A program made the translations under genes and the position numbers. 64,000 nt of DNA from Brachionus manjavacas (lineage: Eukaryota > Rotifera > Eurotatoria > Ploima > Brachionidae), in contig JAHQIY010000019.1 of NCBI GenBank assembly GCA_019054805.1, forward strand, positions 1,022,001 to 1,086,000, given 5' to 3'. The notes under the pieces were generated by a model. It was not told the DNA's origin. It saw only the letters and a program-made list of their open reading frames with translations, and made no database searches. Below, in pieces: positions 1-12,000 of the stretch. Position 1 is the first letter of the stretch. Each line of letters opens with the position of its first letter.

Positions 1-3000
1 AAAAGAAGAGGTCAAGGCCAAAAAGTTGACCAAGAACGGTAGGTTGAATTAAAATGGAACTTTTTGTGATATTTTTTTGTCCAGAAAAGCTTCTAATGAA
101 TGAGGACTTGATTTTCTATGAAAATGAACCAAAGTACAATGTGAAAAGACAAGTGAATTTCAATTTAGAATTTGGTTCGGGTCTGTCCGAGGGTAATGCT
201 AAATTGAAAATTAATTTAATCGGATTAAATTTTGGATTAAAATTTAAGAACCGACAACTTTATTTGGGAATACAACATTTTTTTCTACGATAACTGATCA
301 GACAACTTTGTTTGTAAATCTATGCGATTCGAATCCGTGTGCATCGAATACGACCTGTTTGAATTTAGGCGATGTGTATGAATGTGAATGTAATGAAGGA
401 TTTGTTTACAACAATGTGCAAACAAGTTGTCAAGACAAAGATGAGTGTGCATTAAACATTTCTAATTGTGGAGAAAATGAAAAGTGTGTAAATACAATTG
501 GAAGTTTTAAATGCATTTGTGCAGATGGATACGAATTAGTAAATAATGTATGTGAACAGATAACTTCAGAGACACCTAGTACCCAATTTGAATCAGAAAT
601 AATTGAGACTACAGAAACAACAACGACTCCAATTCCAATTGTACCCAGTAAAAATAGTTTTATTGTGTACAATTAATATATTTAAATTTTTTTTTAAGTA
701 TTGGGGCAAAATGATGTTTCCTTAAAAAATTTGTCTCTTATTGGCAACGATCAAAGTTACGAATTTACTTCGCCCAATGTATCGCTTAATATTCTAGGCT
801 CATCTTTCAATTCTTTTAGAGTAATTTTATTTTTTGTTTAATTATTTTAATTAAAAGGAAATTTTAGGTTCAACCAAACGGATTTGTTTCATTTAGTGGT
901 GAAGCTCCAAATTTGATTCAAGACCCACCAGGCTCAATAAAAGATCTTAATTTTCCAATAATTGCTCCATTTTGGTCAAATTCAATAATTGACGATGTAA
1001 AAAAAAACATTATTTTATTTTTTAAATTTTATTTTTATTTCCCATAAATTAGCAATCTGATATAAAATTCGGAACTTACCAAGAAAACGACATGGATCAA
1101 AATTTACTTGAGAAGATTAGAGGACTCTTAAATCGTCCTTCTAAACGAAGGTCAGTCTCTTTAGACGTCTTTGATCCAGAGCTTATTTATTCTATTACAT
1201 GGGAAGATCTAAAAGAATCAACAATATCAGATAAAGTATAAAAGCAAGTTTAATCTTAATGAAATTAATTCATAAAAAATAATTTAGAGAGCGACTTTTC
1301 AATTATTCATAACGACTTCATTTACGCAAGAAACATCATATGCTATTTTCAACTATATAAAAATTGACTGGACAGAATTTGATCAGGAAATTGTGTTTAT
1401 TGGTCTAACTGACGGAAAAAATAGCATAACGAACCCATTCACATCAAATAACGATGTATCAGGAAAACCAAGTTTAATTACAAGCCAACCAGGAAATACA
1501 GGGAAAAATGGAGTATATATATACAAACTAGAATTCGCAGATGAAATGACAAACGAAATAAGAGAAACGACAGACAGAGAAGAAAACGAAACGACTTTTT
1601 CGACAACAACTTCCTCTACTTCAACTAGACCCACAACATTGGGTGATGAAACTACAGAAGATATCGGGGTTGAAACTGAAGAAACTGAAACGACTTTTTC
1701 GACAACAACTTCCTCTACTTCGACTAGACCCACAACATTGGGCGATGTAACAACAGAAAATATCGTGGTTGAAACTGAAGAAACTGAAACGACTCTTTCG
1801 ACAACAACTTCCTCTTCTTCAACAAGACCAACAACATTGGGTGATGAAACTACTGAAGAGACTGAAACGACTCTTTCGACAACAACTTCCTCTACTTCAA
1901 CAAGACCCACAACATTGGGTGATGAAACTACAGAAGATATCGGGGTTGAAACTGAAGAAACTGAAACGACTCTTTTGACAACAGCTTCCTCTACTTCAAC
2001 AAGACCTACAACATTGGGTGATGAAACTACAAAAGATATTTTAGTTGAAACTGAAGAAACTGAAACGACTTTTTCGACAACAACTTCCTCTACTTCAACA
2101 AGACCAACAACATTGGGTGATGAAACTACAGAAGAGACTGATACCACCCTTTCGACAACAACTTCCTCTACTTCAACAAGACCAACAACATTGGGTGATG
2201 AAACTACAGAAGAGACTGAAACCACCCTTTCGACAACAACTTCCTCTTCTTCAACAAGACCAACAACATTGGGAGATGAAACTACAGAAGAGACTGAAAC
2301 GACCCTTTCGACAACAACTTCCTCTACTTCAACAAGACCTACAACATTGGGAGATGAAACTACAGAAGAGACTCAAACGACCCTTTCGACAACAACTTCC
2401 TCTACTTCAACAAGACCTACAACATTGGGAGATGAAACTACAGAAGAGACTGAAACGACCCTTTCGACAACAACTTCCTCTACTTCAACAAGACCTACAA
2501 CATTGGGAGATGAAACTACAGAAGAGACTGAAACGACCCTTTCGACAACAACTTCCTCTCCTTCAACTAGACCAACAACATTGGGTGATGAAACTACTGA
2601 AGAGACTGAAACCACCCTTTCGACAACAACTTCCTCTACTTCAACTAGACCAACAACATTGGGTGATGAAACTACTGAAGAGACTGAAACGACCCTTTCG
2701 ACAACAACTTCCTCTACTTCAACAAGACCTACAACATTGGGAGATGAAACTACTGAAGAGACTGAAACCACCCTTTCGACAACAACTTCCTCTACTTCAA
2801 CTAGACCAACAACATTGGGTGATGAAACTACTGAAGAGACTGAAACGACCCTTTCGACAACAACTTCCTCTACTTCAACAAGACCTACAACATTGGGAGA
2901 TGAAACTACAGAAGAGACTGAAACGACCCTTTCGACAACAACTTCCTCTACTTCAACAAGACCTACAACATTGGGAGATGAAACTACAGAAGAGACTGAA

Positions 3001-6000
3001 ACGACCCTTTCGACAACAACTTCCTCTACTTCAACAAGACCTACAACATTGGGTGATGAAACAACTGAAGAGACTGAAACGACCCTTTCGACAACAACTT
3101 CCTCTACTTCAACAAGACCTACAACATTGGGAGATGAAACTACAGAAGAGACTGAAACGACCCTTTCGACAACAACTTCCTCTACTTCAACAAGACCTAC
3201 AACATTGGGAGATGAAACTACAGAAGAGACTGAAACGACCCTTTCGACAACAACTTCCTCTACTTCAACAAGACCTACAACATTGGGAGATGAAACTACA
3301 GAAGAGACTGAAACGACCCTTTCGACAACAACTTCATCTACTTCAACAAGACCCACAACATTGGGTGATGAAACTACAGAAGATATCGGGGTTGAAACTG
3401 AAGAAACTGAAACGACTCTTTTGACAACAGCTTCCTCTACTTCAACAAGACCTACAACATTGGGTGATGAAACTACAAAAGATATTTTAGTTGAAACTGA
3501 AGAAACTGAAACGACTTTTTCGACAACAACTTCCTCTACTTCAACAAGACCAACAACATTGGGAGATGAAACTACAGAAGAGACTGAAACTACTCTTTCG
3601 ACAACAACTTCCTCTACTTCAACAAGACCTACAACATTGGGAGATGAAACTACAGAAGAGACTGAAACGACCCTTTCGACAACAACTTCCTCTACTTCAA
3701 CAAGACCTACAACATTGGGAGATGAAACTACAGAAGAGACTGAAACGACCCTTTCGACAACAACTTCCTCTACTTCAACAAGACCTACAACATTGGGAGA
3801 TGAAACTACAGAAGAGACTGAAACGACCCTTTCGACAACAACTTCCTCTACTTCAACAAGACCTACAACATTGGGAGATGAAACTACAGAAGAGACTGAA
3901 ACGACCCTTTTGACAACAACTTCCTCTACTTCAACTAGACCAACAACATTGGGTGATGAAACTACTGAAGAGACTGAAACCACCCTTTCGACAACAACTT
4001 CCTCTACTTCAACTAGACCAACAACATTGGGTGATGAAACTACTGAAGAGACTGAAACGACCCTTTCGACAACAACTTCCTCTACTTCAACAAGACCAAC
4101 AACATTGGGTGATGAAACTACAGAAGAGACTGAAACCACCCTTTCGACAACAACTTCCTCTACTTCAACAAGACCAACAACATTGGGTGATGAAACTACA
4201 GAAGAGACTGAAACTACCCTTTCGACAACAACTTCCTCTTCTTCAACAAGACCAACAACATTGGGTGATGAAACTACTGAAGAGACTGAAACGACCCTTT
4301 CGACAACAACTTCCTCTTCTTCAACAAGACCTACAACATTGGGTGATGAAACAACTGAAGAGACTGAAACGACTCTTTCGACAACAACTTCCTCTACTTC
4401 AACTAGACCCACAACATTGGGAGATGAAACTACAGAAGAGACTGAAACGACCCTTTCGACAACAACTTCCTCTACTTCAACAAGACCAACAACATTGGGA
4501 GATGAAACTACAGAAGAGACTGAAACTACTCTTTCGACAACAACTTCCTCTACTTCAACAAGACCTACAACATTGGGAGATGAAACTACAGAAGAGACTG
4601 AAACGACCCTTTCGACAACAACTTCCTCTACTTCAACAAGACCTACAACATTGGGAGATGAAACTACAGAAGAGACTGAAACGACCCTTTCGACAACAAC
4701 TTCCTCTACTTCAACTAGACCTACAACATTGGGTGATGAAACTACTGTTAAAAGAATAGTTGCAACCGATGCGACTGAATTATCTTCGTTCATATTTTCT
4801 AGTTCCCCCACTTCATTAATAACTTCTTCTGCAACCATTTCAATTGATGTCACTACTTTTGAAGAAACTCCAACTTCGACTACTTCTACCACTTCAACCA
4901 CTACTACTTTTATCACCACCACTTCTACGACAACAACAACAACCACTCGAATTCCAATTGTTCCAAGTAAAAATTTTAATTTTTTTTCAATGATTTTGTT
5001 CAGTTCTTTTTAGTTTTGGGTCCAAATGATAATTCATTAAGGATTGGTTCATTGATAGGCGACGTTCAAAGTTACCAATTTTTTTCTTCAACAGTTAACC
5101 TAAATATTCTTGGTTCAACATATAATTCTTTTAGGGTATTTTCATTATATTTTTTATTTTTTTTTATTTATTCACACTTTATTCTAGATTTATCCAAACG
5201 GTTTTGTTTCATTCGGAAGTCAAGCTCCAAATTCGATCCGAAATCCAACTTTTTCTATCGACAATTTTAATTTTCCTATTATTGCTCCTCTTTGGTCAAA
5301 TTCTATTTTTGACGATGTATTTAAACTTTAATCTTTTAATTATCTTTTTATTTTTTTTTCAATAATTAGCAATCTGATGTCAAATTTGGAATTTATCAAG
5401 GAGCCAACATTGACCCAACTTTTCTCAGAAACATTAGGCGATTATTAAATCCTGCTTCTGCATCCAGAGCTGTTTCTTTGGACGTGTACGACCCAGAGCT
5501 TATTTACTCCATCACATGGGAAGATTTAAAAGAATCAGCAACATCAGACAAAGTTTATTAAAAAAATTTGTTTTTTTTATTTTTTTACTTAATTGATATT
5601 TAGAGAGCTACTTTTCAATTATTCATAACAATATCTTTCAGCCAAGAAACATCATATGCTATATTCAACTATGTTAAAGTTGACTGGACTCAGTTTAATC
5701 AACAGTTTGTGTTTATAGGCCTGACTGATGGCAAGAGAAGTAGAACGAATAGATTCTCGGCTAATGGTGATGTATCTGGCAATCCAAGTTTAATAACTAA
5801 TCAACCCGGCAATACTGGTCAAAATGGTGTTTTTGTTTACGATCTAAATTATGTGGTAGTGGATCAGTGTACCAGATTGTTGAATCAGAAAATTTTGAAT
5901 AAATTCCAGCCGGCTACACAACAACTCAATTTGTAAAAAAAAACATAAATTTCTTCATGGATTAAATTAATTTTTTTAGCTTCATGATTTGTCCATTAAC

Positions 6001-9000
6001 GGATTTTGCCATGAGTTACAACCCCTATTTTACTGAATTCAGAGGTCGCAAATGGCAAAACTCAAAATGCTACAAGCTTAAATGGAACTCTTTTTATAGA
6101 TACATTATTCAACAGGTTTTTAAATATTCTTTTGTAATTTAATTTTGATTTTTCAATATTTTAGCTTTGCTGTTATGACCTGAGTTCTCGTAATCTTATA
6201 TTTTTTGGTAGAAATTCTGGTTTTGCTTACAATGCACCAGCAGTTGAGCCTATAATGAGTGAAGGGTAATTTTCAATTTTTAATTGCATTTAATCTTTTT
6301 ACCATTTTTTACTGTAAAAAGTGTGAATTTTCATTTAATTGCTTAATTTTGTTCCAGAATTGACATTTAGAAAAAAATCCATTTTTCATAGAAATTTTAT
6401 TTATAGAATAAAGACAATAAACGTCGAAATGAAATATAGAAATTTGTTTGTGAGAAAATAAAGAGAAAAATTTTCTATTAAAAAAGGATAATTTAATTAA
6501 AGATTTGTATAACACTTATGAGAAGAAGAATTTTTTGAGATTCATGAATAATCTTGTTCGTATTCTTAAGTCTTATTAAGTAAACTAATTGCTTTGCCTT
6601 TGTATTTTCTTTTTCAGTTTAATTGAATATTTTTTTACTTTTTTCTATGTGAACTTTTCAATTATTAAAATTTCGGCTTTTTTTTCTTTTTGTTCAAAAA
6701 AAATAAATTTCTATAATAAGACATAGAGCCCAGACCTCATGTCAAATCAATACTGTAAATGAAATAAATTGTGGATCTAAGGAAAAAAGATCTAAAAAAC
6801 TAAAGAATTAGATGCAAAACAAGGCGCTTTAGATTCATCTTTTTTCAATAAAATTCTATTTTATTTAATTTTTAAATTTTCTTGCATTTTCTCCTGTTTT
6901 CCAAATTTTATTTTTTATGGCGTTTAAGCACAGATCATAAAAAGTTGAGTTCTGAAGTTTTTTAAGACAATTTTACGATTTTTAGGCTGCTAATATTCGA
7001 GCCACTCTTACAATTATAGGAACAAAGCTGGAGTATTTTTTTTGAATATTTTTTTCTATAGAAAAATTTAATTAGAGTGAAGATAAAATCTAGAAAAATT
7101 CAATCAACATGGATTCAATATAGTCTTTAACCGAATTGGTAGCTTTTACGAGTGGGGCTCGAATATTAGGAGCATAACTTCAATTTTTTTTAGAAACTTG
7201 ATGTTATACAAAAATTAATTTTTTTGATTGAGAATTGATTGTCTTTGGCTAATTAGGGAAAGCACTGGTAGATTTTTTAAAATGTAAAATTGAATGCTTT
7301 TTCAGAAAAAATACTTTTTGAGGTAAAATGGATGGAGATCCACTTGGCTACGCAATTTTAAAATGAGTTTTTATGATAATAAATATAGCTTTTTTAAAAT
7401 TAATAAAATGTCATTGAAAAAAAAGTGAAACAGGAAAAAAAATTATTTAATATAGTAGAGCTTTATTATAACAACCTAAGAAAAAAAATTGTAAATTTTT
7501 CTTGTATGAGAATTCCAAAGATGAATTTTAAAGGAATTTATCCTCGAGGAACTATAAGTATGGAAAAGAAAGGCTTAAAGCTTAATTAAACATAGATTCT
7601 TGGAGGGAAAATTCAGCGTTATCAATTGATATAAAATACTTAAAATTTTGATGAAAAAATTTGAATTTTTTTTTGCAACTCGCCGGTGTTCTTTGCGTAA
7701 AAAATTGTAAATTTTTTTTCTAAAAATAAAAAGAAAGAAAATAAATAAGAATTAATAAGAAAATTTATTTTTTTTTTTTTAGGCTCTTAATGTTTTAAAT
7801 CAATTCTGCAAATATTCTCTTTTATATTTACCGTGAAAAAAAGTGTCATAATCTTTGAAGGAGTTCTCCAAAGATAACTTTTTTAGCTTCAAAAAACTTT
7901 TTACAGTGCTTGAAAGTTAGCTAAATTTTTTGACTGTGGGATTTTTTAAACTAGTCCTCATTTTTGTTTGTAAATAGAAATCAATGCTGTGCAGGAACTA
8001 ACTGGAACAATTGTCGCCGCTTCTACACACTCTATCCGCCCACTTTGCTCTCTCTCCGCCAAATTTTGTTCATATTTGGCTGGGGCGGCGGCGACCCCCA
8101 CTTGACCACATTCGACGACTACTCGTACACATTCAACGGTCTCGGCAAATTCATGTTTTCTCGCGCCAAAGACAACAGCTTTCAAATCCAAGGACTGACC
8201 AGCATTTTGGCCAACATAAACGGCTCCAGCGATCTATCGGGCACTCTGTTCACAAGCTTTGCAATGAAGACCTCTCGTTCACAAACATTCCAAATAGATC
8301 TTGTGGACGGCGACAAAGCCAGGCCCTATCTAGCTCTGCACATCGACAAGCAAGAACAAACCGAACCGGACTTTTCGCTCAACTTTGCTTATCAAAAAGA
8401 CTTTGCATGTGTGGACCAAGTCGACGAGCTGTGCACCACAATAATCCAGAGTGAAAATGGCGTCCAGTTTTTGTTCGAGAACGGGCTCAGTCTTACGTTC
8501 TCGGTAACCATGGTAACCGTGTCGCAAGTGGAGTCACGGTCGTGGATAACATGTTCGGTAAACTTTTTGAACAACGACAGGTTCGATTATCAGGGCAACT
8601 TGGAAGGCTTGATGGGCAATTGGAACGGGAACAAAACAGACGACATCGCAGCACGAGACGGCTCAGAGCCACAAGGCCTAACAGATCGTCAAATCTACGA
8701 CACAATGGTCACTTGGGCAATCACCAGCCAAGAAGATCTATTCACTGCGAACACTGTTAGTCGAACTATCGGGCGCATACGCGGCTCAAGACAATCCACA
8801 TACAGACCCGTGTTCTTGGAAAACCTTGACATCGATCCCAGAATCAATCAGTCCTGTAATGCCAACGTGCAATGTATATTCGACGCCACAGCCAGTGGTC
8901 TAACTCAAGTTGGCGAACAAACTCTTGAAGGCGTGAGAGTACTTGAAACATCAATCACTGAGACCAGGCTGTCGCCACCGGCAGTTTTGTTCGCAAATAA

Positions 9001-12000
9001 TAAAACAGAGCTCAATTGGAACTCGGATCAGTTGGTGACCATTTCAGTCCAAGTGACAGATACCAATTCTTTTGAAGTACAATTGGACACAGCCAATATT
9101 GATGTGCAAAGAGCGGATTTGGGCTCTGGTCTCAGTAGAACAATCAATATAGAGTTCAAGCCCATACAGGATCAATTACCTAAGATCGGCATCATTGCCA
9201 AAGATGACACAAATCTAACTACTACTATCTATTATTCTCAATTTTTTATATGCAAGTGTCAGTCGCTTAGTGAGGACAATGAGTGCAAGTATGATGTGGT
9301 GCAGGAGGCGATTGAGAACACTGGGGTCTATGTGGCATGCGAATGTGATAATTATCATGAGGGTATTTATTGCGACAAAGTTAGAAATGAATGCGAGACT
9401 GGCAGAGTGTGCGATAGAGAAGGAAGTTTTGGTCAAACATGTGAACCGTTGTCAGTGCAGGAGCAGAAAAGCACAGGAAGGGGATTTAGATGCATTGGTG
9501 ATTGTCCGAGTGGCTATGAAAAGGACGAATTCGGAGCGTGTAAAGACATTTTGGAGTGCTCACAAGTGCCAAATGTATGCAAGGATGGATCAACATGTTT
9601 TGAGAAACCCGGCTCTTTTGAATGTGTATGCCGCAATGGCTACAGATACGTCAATGATTTGTGTGAAATGATTGACTATTGTAAAACAACTGCGAATGAC
9701 TGTGACCAAATATGCAGTCCAGTGGAGAATGGAGTTGAGTGTTCGTGCATTCCGGGCTTTGTATACAACCAAACAGCTAAAGAATGCATTGGTAATTATT
9801 TTAAATTATTGAGGCAAATTCAAGGCAATCATCAAATTTAAATGATCATACTCAAAAGAAACCAAGAAGATTTTTTAAAATGCTTGATTTTAGTCTCTGT
9901 TGAAAAAGAAAATTTTCAGTGTTAACATTCAATCTTATAAACCATTTTTTTTGGTTATTATTTATTTTTCAGTACAGTTCGTTTCTGAGATAAGTTGACA
10001 GCTTTCTTAAGCACTTGCTCAAGTGCTGCGCTAGAACAAAAAAAATGTTCTGGAGCATGCGCTAGGGCATGTTCAAGTATCCATATAATTGTATCCATTT
10101 TTTTTCCATATGACAATAGGGGATGTTATAAAGAATTTAATTAATTAATTTAATTTTTGTAATAATTTATTAAAAAATCTTGAGAGAAAAAAATAAATGT
10201 TCCAGAGGATGCTCTAGAGCTGTTTAAGCAGTTCTCTAAACACTGTCAACTTATTTCTTAAACAGAAAATAATCTAAAAAAAAAGAATGACTTTTTTTCT
10301 AAAGATTTAAACTTAGTTCTGTGAATGCAGCATAGTGCAACATTCAAATTTGCATCAAATATCAAGGTCTGCTAAATTAGCACAGTTAAGCAGAAAATTA
10401 AATTTCAAAATATTGTTATTAATTTTATTTTTTTAATTTACGCCATTTTTGACGATGACATAATAAAAAAAATTAAGTAATTAAATTAAATTGAGAAGAA
10501 ATAAAAGTTTTTGCTCATTTTTTTTGAAAGAAATTTGAATAATATTAAAAAAAACTCAAAAAAATCGAGTGTAGGGCATTTTGCAGAGATTTTGTCAGAC
10601 TTTTAGAAGAAAAGTTATTTAATATTTTTACACTTTGTTCTGTTCTTTTGATTTGAACTTCACAAAACCCTATTTTTTGGTTTAGAAAAATTATCGTAAT
10701 CGTACAAATTTAAAAACGAAAAGTTAATAAAAAATTGATATAAATTGTAAGAGTTGAATTGAACGTTTTGTCAATTTGAAGAAAATATTTATAGAAAAAT
10801 CAGAGTTGTTTAAAAATTCCAAATTTAAGTCAAGATCCGGACTAAAATTTTTTTTTGAAAAAGTCCGGCAACATAATTTTTTTGCCGTTTCAAGAAGTTA
10901 TTGATAAAATTAACTAAAGTTTAAGACCTGATTTGGCCGTATCTTGAAACTTGTGACTATTTGGGATACCTTCAATTTTATTTAAAAATTTGCTGTGGTT
11001 ATTTTGTGTAAAAAAACTTTAATACTGATCCAGGACTCTAAATTCTAAATTTCAATATTTGTTTTTTCGAAAAAATAACACTTACAGTGGTAATTTGATT
11101 CAAGGATTTACCATTTAAAAAATTCACGTAAATTACCGTAGATGAAAAATTCAAGAATATACGGAAATTTACATGAGATATCATTTAAATAAAAAATTTA
11201 ATAAAATTGAAAAATTTTAATATTTTTTTAAAAAAAGATGAAAAAAAGTGGATCTTTATGTGTAATATTTGGTAAAAGTTATATGTAAATAATGTAAAAA
11301 ATTAAAAATTGACAAAGAATACTATAAAAAAAGATGGCTTATTGTCGCCTTGTCGAATCCATTTAAAGAAAAAGATCGATTTAAGATTAAAGTAATTAAA
11401 AGCGTAATCAGGAAATATATTTTAAATTAGTTAATTAAATTAATTTATTCATTACATTTTTCATTGCTAAAATTTTTTTTTATAATTTGAACTAGGTTTT
11501 CACCATCGGAAATTAAGAAAATTACCAATTTTAATTAATTTTTACCAATTTAAGCATTTTTTATTTAAAAATTACTCTTTTTTACAATTATTTACCAAAT
11601 TTTGCGTACTGTCCAAGTCCAAGTTTTTTTTCACCTAATTTTAAAAAAAATTGAAAAATTTAAATATTTTCAAGAAAAAGATTTTTTTTAAATAATTTTG
11701 TAATTTATTTTTTTATCAGAAATTAGATAAATTGACATTTTATAATCATTAAATGGGTACATTTATAAAGAAGAGAAGAAATAATAAAAAAATAAAATAA
11801 ATTGTTTTTTTTTAAATTAATTTCAATTATTTATAGATTAAGAAAAGTGAAAAGTGAAAAATCTATCTTATTTTACATTAAACATAAAAATGTATTTTTG
11901 TTTTTTATTTTATTTTTTCCAAATTCAGTAGTTTAGTTTTTATATTAAACTATTTAGTAATTAAAAAATATTACACTCGTTTTCATTCATTGAAGAACTT

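Noticed and set aside
154-293. Continuation of the second mucin exon to a stop at about 293, implying the end of another gene
   Set aside because: A phase-0 donor after 152 joins cleanly to the EGF exon at 302 and keeps the 20-exon frame intact. The alternative cannot be fully excluded, so the first two exons are marked as the weakest.
2045-4759. Long plus-strand open frames rich in Gln, Leu and Lys in the +1 frame of the mucin repeat
   Set aside because: Same periodic-repeat artefact. The other frame continues smoothly into NIDO exons with good splice sites on both sides.
2373-4946. A long antisense open frame (over 850 codons) across the mucin repeat
   Set aside because: It is a by-product of the 78-bp periodic sequence: the repeat length is a multiple of three and has no stop in that frame. 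The Val/Glu-rich product has no start context, splice structure or domain.
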